Assembly: GCA_001972305.1 (NCBI GenBank)
Contig: BDDD01000876.1
Location: 429,899-493,898, forward strand
Direction of reading: 5' to 3'
DNA: 64,000 nucleotides
From: Cephalotus follicularis
Lineage: Eukaryota; Streptophyta; Magnoliopsida; Oxalidales; Cephalotaceae
Position 1 is the stretch's first letter. Each line of letters opens with the position of its first letter. Under the pieces are notes generated by a model. The model searched no databases, was not told the DNA's origin, and saw only the letters and a list, made by a program, of their open reading frames with translations. The position numbers and the translations under genes were made by a program. This document shows, in pieces, positions 48,256 through 59,100 of the stretch.

Positions 48256-49742
48256 GTTCTAAGATAGTTTAGTGAGTCAATTTATCGTTCTTATATTTTT
48301 TGAGGCGTAATTGTAAATTTCGTACAGTAATGATTTAAGTCGTTTCAGGGTTTCTTTCTGCAGACACCATAAATGCATCATCTTAAGTTGTTTGCCATGA
48401 TTTTGGGGTCAAATTAACGTTCCATGATCGTTTAGTGTGTCAATTTATCGATTTTATATTCTTAGGAGCGCAATTATAAATTTGAAAAAGTTATGTTTTA
48501 AGTCGTTTCAGGGTTTTTTTTTACAGAGAACATAAATGCATCGTCATAAGTTATTTGCCGTTATTTTGGGGTCAAATTCACATTCCGATATCGTTTAGTT
48601 GGTCAATTTATTGTTCTTAAATTTCTAGGGGCGTAAATGTAAATTTTTAGAAGTTATGTTTTAAGTTGTTTCAGGGTTTCTTTTTGCAGACAACATAAAT
48701 GCATCGTCGTAAGTTGTTTGCCGTGATTTTGGGGGCAAATTCGCGTTCCGAGATGGTTTAGTGGGTCAACTTATCGTTCTTATATTCTTTGGGGCGTAAT
48801 TGTAAATTTTGAAAAGTTATGATTTAAGTATTTTTAGGGTTTCTTTTTGCAAACACCATAAATACATCGTCGTAAGTTGTTTGCCATGATTTTGGGGTCA
48901 AATTCACGTTCTGAGATTGTTCAGTGGGTCAATTTAGCGTTCTTTTTGGGGCGTAATTGTAAATTTTAAAAACTTATGATTTAAGTCATTTCAGGGTTTC
49001 TTTTTGCTGACAACATAAATGTATTGTTGTAAGTTGTTTGCTGTGATTTTGGGGTCAAATTCGTATTCCGAGATCGTTTAGTGGGTTAATTTATCGTTAT
49101 AATATTTCTAGGGACAGAATTGTAAATTTTAAAAAGTTATGTTTTAAGTTGTTTCAGGGTTTCTTTTTGCAAACAACATAAATGCATCATCGTAAGTTGT
49201 TAGCCGTTATTTTGGGGTCAAATTCACATTCCGAGATCGTTTAGTGGGTCAATTTATATTTCTAATATTCATTGTGGCGTAATTGTAAATTTTGAAAAGT
49301 TATGATTTAAGTCGTTTTAGGGTTTCTTTTTGCAGACACCATAAATGCATCGTCGTTAGTTGTTTACCGTGATTTTGGGGTCAAATTCGAGTTCTGAGAT
49401 CGTTTAGTGGGTCAATTGATCCTTCTTTTTGGGGCATAGTTTTAAATTTTAAAAAGTTATGATTTAAGTCGTTTCAAGGTTTCTTTTTGCAGACAACATA
49501 AATGCATTATCGTAAGTTGTTTGCCGTGATTTTGTGGTCAAATTCGCATTCTGAGATCGTTTAGTGGGTCAATTTATCGTTCTAATATTCTTTGGTGCGT
49601 AAGTGTAAATTTTTGAAAAGTTACGATTTAAGTCGTTTCAGGGTTTGTTTTTGCATACACCATAAATGCATCGTCGTAAGTTGTTTGTCATGACTTTTGG
49701 GTCAAATTCGCGTTCTGATATCGTTTAGTGGGTTAATTTATC
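48256..49742. repeat. Satellite array, piece 5 (about 9 monomers)
   Basis: It begins in the f-like monomer cut at 26086 (GTACAGTAATG at about 48324) and continues with mixed variants, including short c-type monomers with TTCTTTTTGGGGCG. It ends at the TTATC duplication of the next solo LTR. Confidence 0.92.
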
Positions 49743-52390
49743 TGTAATACCCCGTACCTGTTTTTAGAGGATTTAAGTTAAGGCCTTGTTTGGCCCATGG
49801 AAAGGACTTAAGTGGGATTGTGGTAAGTTATTTAAAAGATGTGGACAAGGATGGTTTGGGTTATTATATTGATTTAATGGTTAGCTTCTTGAGGAAGCTT
49901 GTTGTTCCCATTGTTGCGTTGGGATAAGAATTGTGGGAGTTGGTAAGTGGGCTGGCAATGCCTTCTTGGTTATTGGAGTTCGGCTTTGAGAGAGAGAAGT
50001 GAGAGAGAAAGAGAGAGCTGATCTCTTCTTCTTCTTCTTCTTCTTTCCCCTTCTTCTGTGAGCATTTTGGTTGCCTTCTTTTGCTTTTGAGCGGTAAAGG
50101 TGAGCTCTCCTCTTCCCTGGTTTGTGTTGTGTGGTGGCACATTGCGCTGGGGCTGAAGAGGAGGATGATAGCCTGGTTTGGCCATTGTGTTTTCTGTTAT
50201 GCATGTGTTATGTCTTCTTCTCGCTCTGATATGTGTTAGTTTACAGACGAGGAACCTGTTGCTGTGATAGAGCATCTTGGGGTTTGTCGACGGTAGCTTG
50301 AGGCGATTTGTTAGTGGGACATTATCTTCTTTCTTTTACTTGATATTTTGTGTGCCTATTATTATCCTTTTGTTGAACGTTTTCTGTGGAATTTGGATCC
50401 CTGTTACCTTTGTTCATGTTGTAATCCTGTTCTTGGCAGAGCTTGAGAGCTCGGATTGTTCTTGGGTGGAAAGTATGTTGTTCCTCTAACGGTTGTTGTT
50501 TGTGTCAGATGATCTCTCCTTTTGTTCTTGGTTCCTCTGATATGTGGGATACACTGGGATGTGCAGTTGGGATGCATGGGTTCGGTCGACGGTACAGGGT
50601 ACGTCCGAGAATCAACTCTCCTTAGTATTCTCATTGTCTATGATGGGATGTTTTGTGGGAACTGCCCCCGGGTTCCATACCTGGATCTGCGGTGTACTAT
50701 TGTCTATGATGGTATGCTGAGTGTGAGTGCATGGGTGTTCTCCGTTCCTTTCCATTCGGCCGGGGTTAGCCGGTAAGGCCAGGATAGATACTAGCGGATG
50801 AGGTCCGGATAGATTATAGTGGGCAAGGCCCGGATAGGTGGTGTATGTGTATGTGTTTGACTTGGTATGGCGGTAGACCACCGATACTGTGGTGGATAGC
50901 GAGCTATGGCTCGGATAGATTCTAGCAGGCAAGGCCTGGATAGGTGGTGTGTGTGTATGTGTTTGGCCTGGTATGTCGGCAAACCATGGATACTGTGGTG
51001 GATAGCGAGCTGTGGCTCGGATAGATGTTAGCAGGCTGTGGCCTGGATAGATGTGTAAGTTTTGCCTGGTATGGCAGCTGACCACGGGATATTGTGGTGT
51101 TGTTCCTCTTCTCTTATTTATCTTGGGCACAGTTGTTTTACTTGTGATGTTATCTTTTGTTGGAATCCTCCGCTTATTGATGTTGACTCTCTTTTCCTTT
51201 GGCAGACTCCGAGGAGTGGAGCCTTGTGATATTGCTGAGTTTGTGTTCCTTTTGTTTACCCCTGACTTGTTCTGTTTTGCCCAATGGGTCTTATTTATAT
51301 ACTTTTCCTTGTGCGTCCAGTGGTTGTAGATACTCTGGAGAATGCTTGCTCTTGCTCACTAGTCATTTGGACTAATCCCCTCCCAGTTGTTTTGCAGAGG
51401 AAGCTGTTGTGGCTGCCAGGGAAGTCCTTTGGGTTGACAAGGTAGTCTGCGGGGGATGTGCAGAGCTGTCGGCTTCACGGGCTCGTCCTTGCATGCATTC
51501 ATGAGGGCATATGGGTTTTATTCTTTTGTTGTATGGTCCCTGGCTTGGGGAGGAAACGATATTCTTTTGTATGGGTCCTTGGCTTATGAACAGGGGATGA
51601 TGTTTTGTGAACAAGATTTATATTATTTTGAAATGATAATATAATGCATTCTTGAGATGAATTATTGTGTTTAATGATGTGATCTTGTGTTTTTTTTTAC
51701 TTGAAACGTTATGTTACTTTCTTTTGCTTGTTTATCGAGAAGGTTACCTGAGGTCGGGCAGGTTGGGGGATCTCCCCAGGGCTGGGGTAGACCTTTGGGG
51801 CTCGTGTCCTGACCTCAGGCTCGTTAGTGTTGGGATGGTTTATGTTGTGGTCTGGCATATGTTGTCGGGCTCTATCCGAGGAGAACATGTTGTCCGAGGA
51901 GACGTCCGAGGAGAACGTGTTGTCCAGGGAGGACATGCCCGAGGAGGACATGCCTGGGGTGGACATGTCCGTGGTCAATAGTCCAATGAGGACATGCCCG
52001 AGAATGGCTCGTCCGGGGAAGGCATGTCTTAGGATGGTGGTGCTGGTCTGGCTTGTGTTATACTGTGTTATGTTATGTGGTGTTGGCATCCCCTGCCCGG
52101 TACCCCCGGCAAGACGTACTGTTGCGTTCTCTGCTCTGGCTCCCTTCCCTGGCACGTCTCTTTAGTGGAATGGTGCGTTTGGGCAGTGGTCGTGGTGCAT
52201 CTTTTCCTTTAGTTAAACGGTGTGTTTTGAAATGGTTTTATGTAAGGCTTATTTACAGTTATGTCATTCCTGTTTTGTTTCTTCCCTGCCTTGTGTTTTG
52301 GCATTGTTTTGGCTTAGAGGAGATGGGAAATTTCTCTTTCCTGCCGGGCGATTCGTTCGAGGTGGCTATCCTGAGGGACGGGTTGTCACA
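49743..52390 (+). mobile_element. Solo LTR, TGTAATACCCC family, copy 2 (2,648 bp)
   Basis: It starts TGTAATACCCCGTACC and ends GGTTGTCACA with perfect TTATC duplications (49738-49742, 52391-52395). It is close in sequence to the copy at 53498. It contains a 106-bp-period repeat with GGATAGGTGGTG (50820-51060) and a short 15-bp minisatellite (51930-51975). Long open frames (for example 50277-50489, repeated at 54013-54225) start at TTG, not ATG, and show no known domain. No internal retrotransposon sequence. Confidence 0.92.
50820..51060. repeat. Tandem repeat, 106-bp period, in solo LTR copy 2
   Basis: Two full units and a partial one, with GGATAGGTGGTGTRTGTGTA and GATAGCGAGCTRTGGCTCGG blocks. 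A shorter version is at 54500-54760 in copy 3. Confidence 0.8.
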
Positions 52391-52395
52391 TTATC

Positions 52396-53497
52396 GATCT
52401 TTTTGAGGCATAATTGTAAATTTTAAAAAATTATGATTTAAGTCGTTTCAAGGTTTCTTTTTACTGACAACATAAATGCATCGTCGTAAGTTGTTTGCCA
52501 TTATTTTGGGGTCAAATTCGCGTTATGAGATCGTTTAGTGGGTCAATTTATCGTTATTATATTTCTAGGGACGTAATTGTAAATTTTAAAAAGTTATGTT
52601 TTAAGTCGTTTCAGGGTTTCTTTTTGTAGACAACATAAATGCATCGTTGTAAGTTGTTTGCCATTATTTTGGGATCAAATTCAAGTCCGAAATCGTTTAG
52701 TGGGTCAATTTATCGTTTTATCTTTCTAGGGGCGTAAATGTAAATTTTAAAAAGTTATGTTTTAAGTCATTTAAGGGCTTCTTTTTTCAGACAACATAAA
52801 TGCATCGTCGTAAGTTGTTTGCCATGATTTTGGGGTCAAATTCGCATTCCAATATCATTTAGTGAGTCAATTTAACGTTCTAATATTCTTTGGGGCGTAA
52901 TTGTAAATTTTGAAAAGTTATGATTTAAGTCATTTTAGGGTTTCTTTTTGTAGACATCATTAATGCATCGTCGTAAGTTGTTTGCCGTAATTTTGGGGTC
53001 AAATTCGCATTCTGAGATCGTTTAGTGGTTCAATCTATCATTCTTTTTGGGGAGTAATTATAAATTTTAAAAATTTATGATTTAAGTCGTTCCAGGGTTT
53101 CTTTTTGTTGACAACCTATATGCATCATCGTAAGTTGTTTGCTATGATTTTGGGGTCAAATTCGAGTTCCGAGATTGTTTAGTGGGTCAATTTATCGTTA
53201 TTATATTTTAAAGAACGTAATTGTAAATTTTGAAAAGTTATGTTTTAAGTCATTTCAGGGTTTCTTTTTGCAGACAACATAAATGCATCGTCGTAAGTTG
53301 TTAGCCGTGATTTTGGGGTCAAATTCGCATTCCGAGATCGTTTAGTGGGTCAATTTATCGTACTAATATTCTTTGGGGCATAATTGTAAATTTTAAAAAA
53401 ATATGATTTAAGTCGTTTCAGGGTTTCTTTTTGCAGACACCATAAATGCATCATCGTAAGTTGTTTGCCATGATTTTGGGGTCAAATTCACGTTCTG
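52396..53497. repeat. Satellite array, piece 6 (about 6.8 monomers)
   Basis: Variants run c, a, d, b, c, a, b, ending at the TTCTG duplication of the next solo LTR. Confidence 0.92.
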
Positions 53498-56179
53498 TGT
53501 AATACCCCGAACCTGTTTTTAGAGGATTATAAATTAAGGCCTTGTTTGGCACATGGAAAGGACTTAAGTGGAAGTTGTGGTAAGTTATTTTAAACATGTG
53601 GACATGAGTAGTTTGGATTATTATATGATATATGAATTAGCTTCTTGGAGAAGCTTTGTGTTTTTCCCAAGGGGATGATAATAAGATGGGAGTTGGTAAG
53701 TGGGCTGGCAGTGCCTTCATGGTTAGTGGAGTTCGGCTTTGAGAGAGAGAAGTGAGAGAGAGTTGGTTTCTTCTTCTTCTTTCCCTTCTTCTGTGAGCGT
53801 TTTGGTTGCCCTTTTTTGCTTTTGAGCTGTGAGGTGAGCTCTTCTCTTCCCTGGTTTGTGTTGTATGGTGGCACGTTGTGCTGGAGCCGAGGAGGAGGAT
53901 GATAGCCTGGTTTGGCTGATTGTGTTTTCTGTTCATGCATCTGTTATGTCTTCTTCTCGATCTAATATGTGTTAGCTTGCAAACGAGGAACCTGTTGCTG
54001 TGACAGAGCATCTTGGGGTTGGTCGACGGTAGCTTGAGGCAATTTGTGAGTGGGACATTCTCCTCTTTCTTTTACTTGATATTTAGTGTGCCTATTGTTA
54101 TCCTCTGGTTGAACATTTTCTGTGGGATTTGGATCCCTGTTACCCTTGTATATGTTGTTATACTGTTCTTGGCAAAGATTGAGAGCTCGGATGGTTCTTG
54201 GGTTGAATGTATGTTGCTCCTCTGACAGTAGTTGTTTGCATCAGACAATCTCTTCTTTTTATTCTTGGTTCCTCTGATATGTCGGATGCACTGGGATGTG
54301 CAGACGGGATGCATGGGTTACGGTCGGTGGTAAAGGGCACGTCCGAGGATCAACTCCCCTTAGGATTCTCATTGTCTATGATGGGAGGCTATGTGGGAAC
54401 TACCCCCGGGTTCCAGACCTGGATATGCGGTGTACTATTGTCTATGATGGTATGCTGAGTGTGAGTGCAGGGGAGTCCTCCGTTCCTTCTCGTTTGGCCG
54501 GGGTTAGCAAGCTGTGGCTCAGATAGATACTAGCGAGTTGTGGCTCGGATAGATACTAGTGGATGAGGTCCATATAGATTCTAGTAGGCAAGGCCTGGAT
54601 AGGTGGTGCGTGTGTTTGGCTTGGTATGGCGGCAGACCACGGATATGTGGTGGATATGTGATGTTCTAGCGAGCTGTGGCTCGGATAGATACTAGCGGAC
54701 GAGGTCCGGATAGATGTTAGCAGGCTGTGGCCTGGATAGATGTGTGTGTTTTGCCTGGCATGGCGGCTGACCACGGGATATTGTGGTGTTGTTCCTCTTC
54801 TCTTGTTTATCTTGGGAACAGTTGTTTTACTTGCAATGTTATCCTTTGTTGAAATCCTCCGCTTATTGATGTTTGACTCTCTTTTCCTTTGGCAGACTCC
54901 GAGGAGTGGAGCCTTGTGATATTGCTGAGTTTGTGTTCCTTTTGTTTACCCCTAACTTGTTATGTATTGCCCAGTGGGGCTTGATTATATATTTTCCTTG
55001 TGCGTCCAGTGGTTGTGGATACTCTGAAGAATGCTTGTTCTTGCTCACTAGTCATTTGGACTAATCCCATCCCAGTTGTTTTGCAGAGGAAGCTGCTGTG
55101 GCTGCCAGGGCGGTCTTTTGGGTTGATAAGGTAGTTTGCGGGGGATGAGAAGAGCTGCCAGCTTCAGAGGCTCGTCCTTGCATGCATTCATGGGGGCATA
55201 CGGGTTTTATTACTATTGTTGTATGGTCCTTGGCCTGAGGAGGAAAGGATATTCTTTTGTATGGGTTCCTGGCTTTTGGACAGGGGATGATATTTTGTGA
55301 ACATGATAGATATTATTTTTAATGATGATATAATGCATTCTTGAGATGATTTATTGTGTTTAATGATGAGATTTTGTGTTTTTACTTGAAACGTTATGTT
55401 ACGATCTTCTGCTTGTTTACCGTGAAGGTTACCCGAGGTCAGGCAGGTCGGGGGATCTCCCTGGGGTAGGGGGTCAACCTGTGGGGCTTGTGACCTGACC
55501 TCATGGTTGTTAAGGGTGGGTTGGTTTATGTTGTGGTCTTGTACTTGTCGTCGGGCTCTATCCGAGGAGAACATGTTGTCCGAGGAGATGTCCGAGGAGA
55601 ACGTGTTGTCCAGGGAGGACATGCCCGAGGAGGCCATGCCCAGGGAGGACATGCCCGGGGAGGCAATGCCCGGAGATGCCATGCCCGAGGAGGTCATGCA
55701 CAGGGAGGCCATGCCCGAGGATGTCATGCCCGGGGAGGCCATGCCTGGGGAGGCCATGTCCGAGGTTAGTCGTCCAATGAGGACATGCTCGAGGATGGCT
55801 CATCCGGGGAAGGCATGTCTTAGGATTGAGGTGCAGGCCTGGCTAGTGTTTGTCATGTTGTGCTGTGTGGTGTTGGCATCCCCTGCCCGGGACCCCTGGC
55901 AAGCCTTAATGTTACGTTCTCTGCCCTGGCTCCCTCCCCTGGCACGTCCCTTTAGTGGAACGGCACGTTTGGGCAGTGGTTGTAGTGGGAGTTTTCTTTT
56001 AGTTAAACGGTGAGTTTTGGAATGGTTTTAAGTATAGATATTTACAGTTATGCCATTTCCTGTTTTGTTTCTTCCCTGCTATGTGTTGTAGCGTTATTTT
56101 GGCTTAGAGGAGATGGGAAATTCCTCCTTCCTGTCGGGCGATTCGTCCGAGGTGGCTTCATAAGGGACAGGTCGTCACA
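53498..56179 (+). mobile_element. Solo LTR, TGTAATACCCC family, copy 3 (2,682 bp)
   Basis: It starts TGTAATACCCCGAACC and ends AGGTCGTCACA with perfect TTCTG duplications (53493-53497, 56180-56184). It differs from copy 2 by scattered substitutions, and its 15-bp minisatellite is expanded (55614-55765). No coding domain, primer site or polypurine tract. Confidence 0.92.
55614..55765. repeat. 15-bp GC-rich minisatellite, about 10 units
   Basis: Unit consensus GAGGMCATGCCCGRG. Copy 2 has about three units at the equivalent place (51930-51975). As 15 is a multiple of three, open frames persist through it in several phases. Confidence 0.88.
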
Positions 56180-56184
56180 TTCTG

Positions 56185-59100
56185 AGATCGATTAGTGGGT
56201 CAATTTAGCGTTCTTTTTGGGGCATAATTGTAAATTTTAAAAAGTTATGATTTAAGTCGTTTCAGGGTTTCTTTTTGCTGACAACATAAATGCATCGTCA
56301 TAAGTTGTTCGCCCTGATTTTGGGGTCAAATTCGCGTTCCGAGATCGTTTAGTGGGTCAATTTATCGTTATTATATTTTTAGGGACGTAATTATAAATTT
56401 TGAAAAGTTATGTTTTACTTCGTTTCAGGGTTTCTTTTTGCAAACAACATAAATGTATCGTCGTAAGTTATTAGCCGTTATTTCGGGGTCAAACTCGCAT
56501 TTCGAGATCGTTTAGTGGGTCAATTTATCGTTCTAATATTCTTTGGGTGTAATTGTAAATTTTGAAAAGTTATGAGTTAAGTCATTTTAGGGTTTCTTTT
56601 TGCATACACCATAAATGTATCGTCGTAAGTTGTTTGTCGTGATTTTGGGGTCAAATTCACGTTCTAAGATTGTTTAGTGAGTCAATTTATCGTTCTTTTT
56701 GGGGCGTAATTATAAATTTTAAAAAGTTATGATTTAAGTCGTTTCACGGTTTCTTTTTGCTGACAACATAAATGTATCGTCGTAAGTTGTTTGCCATGAT
56801 ATGGGTCAAATTCGCGTTCCAAGATCGTTAGTGGGTCAATTTATCGTTATTATATTTGTAGGGACGTAATTGTAAATTTTGAAAAGATATGTTTTAAGTC
56901 GTTTCAGGGTTTCTTTTTACAGACAACATAAATGCATCGTCGTAAGTTGTTTGCCGTTATTTTGGGATCAAATTCACGTTCCGAGATCGTTTAGTGGGTC
57001 AATTTATCGTTCTTATATTTCTAGGGACGTAATTATAAATATTGAAAAGTTATGTTTTTAAGTCGTTTCAGGGTTTCTTTTCGCAAACAACATAAATGCA
57101 TCGTCGTCAGTTGTTAGCCGCTATTTTGGGGTAAAATTCGCATTCTGAGATTTTTTAGTGGGTAGTTTATCGTTCTAATATTCTTTGGGGCGTAATTGTA
57201 AATTTTAAAAAGTTATGATTTAAGTCGTTTTAGGGTTTCTTTTTGCATACACCATAAATGTATCGTCGTAAGTTGTTTGTCGTTATTTTGGGGTCAAATT
57301 CGAGTTCTGAGATTGTTTAGTGAATCAATTTATCGTTCTTTTTGGGGCGTAATTGTAAATTTTAAAAAGTTATGATTTAAGTCGTTTCAGGGTTTCTTTT
57401 TGCTGATAACATAAATGCATCGTCGTAAGTTGTTTGCCGTGATTTGGGTCAAATTCGCGTTATGATATCGTTAGTGGATCAATTTATCGTTATTATATTT
57501 TTAGGGACGTAATTGTAAGTTTTGAAAAGATATGTTTTAAGTCGTTTCGGGTTTCTTTTTACAGACAACATAAATGCATCGTCGTAAGTTGTTTGCCGTT
57601 ATTTTGGGATCAAATTCGCGTTCCAAGATCGTTTAGTGGGTCAATTTATTGTTCTTATAATTTCTAGGGCCGTAATTATAAATTTTAAAAAGTTATTTTT
57701 TAAGCCGTTTCAGGGTTTCTTTTCGCAAATAACATAAATGCATCGTCGTAAGTTGTTAGCCGCTATTTTGGGGTCAAATTCGCATTCCGAGACTTTTTAG
57801 TGGGTCAATTTATCGTTCTAATATTTTTTGGGGCGTAATTGTAAATTTTGAAAAGTTATGATTTAAGCCATTTTAGGGTTTCTTTTTGCAGACACCATAA
57901 ATGCATCGTCGTAAGTTCTTTGCCATGATTTTGTGGTCAAATTCGCGTTCTGAGATCGTTTGGTGGGTCAATTTATACTTCTTTTTGGGGCGTAATTTTA
58001 AATTTTAAAAAGTTATGATTTAAGTCGTTTTAGGGTTTCTTTTTGTAGACAACATAAATACATCATCATAAGTTGTTTGCCATGGTTTTGTGGTCAAATT
58101 CGCATTCTGAGATCGTTTAGTGGGTCAATTTATTGTTCTAATATTCTTTGGCGCGTAATTGTAAATTTTAAAAAGTTATGATTTAAGTCATTTCAGGGTT
58201 TGTTTTTGCAGACACCATAAATGCATCGTCGTAAGTTGCTTGCCGTGATTTTTGGGTCAAATTCGGGTTCTGAGATCGTTTAGTGGGTCAAGTTATTGAT
58301 ATTTTTGGGGCATAATTGTAAATTTTAAAAAGTTCTGATCCAAGTTTTTTCAGGGTTTCTTTTTACTGACAACATAAATGCATCGTCCTAAGTTGCTTAC
58401 CATTATTTTGGGGTCAAATTTGCGTTTTGAGATCATTTAGTGGGTCAATTTATCGTTATTATATTTGTAGGGATGTAATTGTAAATTTTGAAAAGTTATG
58501 TTTTAAGTCGTTTCAAGGTTTCTTTTTGCAGACAACATAAATACATCATCGTAAGTTGTTAGCAGTTATTTTGGGGGCAAATTCGCATTCCGATATCGTT
58601 TATTGGGTCAATTTATCGTTCTAATATTTTTTAGGACGTAATTATAAATTTTGAAATGTTATGATTTATATCATTTTAGGGTTTCTTTTTGCATACACCA
58701 TAAATTCATCATCGTAAGTTACTTGCCGTGATTTTGGGGTCAAATTCGCGTTCTGAGATCGTTTAGTGGGTCCATTTATCCTTCATTTTGGGGCGTCATT
58801 TTAAATTTTAAAAAGTTATGATTTAAGTCGTTTCAGGATTTCTTTTTGCAGATAACACAAATTCACTTTCTGAGAACATTTAGTGGGTCAATTTATGGTT
58901 CTAATATTCTTTGGGGCGTAATTATAAATTTTAAAAAGTTATGATTTGAGTCGTTTCAGGGTTTGTTTTTACAGACACCATAAATGCATCGTCTTAAGTT
59001 GTTTGCCGTGATTTTTGGGTCAAATTCGGGTTCTGAAATTGTTTAGTGGGTCAAGTTATTAATCTTTTTGGGGCATAATTGTAAATTTTAAAGAGTTATA

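Noticed and set aside
50277..54225. A 70-codon hydrophobic frame conserved between two solo LTRs (50277-50489 and 54013-54225)
   Set aside because: It opens with TTG and has no early ATG. The two LTRs are close overall, so a shared open frame is expected without selection.
51827..56013. Acidic repeat protein frames over the 15-bp minisatellite
   Set aside because: They are open in several phases, begin at TTG, and the copies diverge freely downstream.
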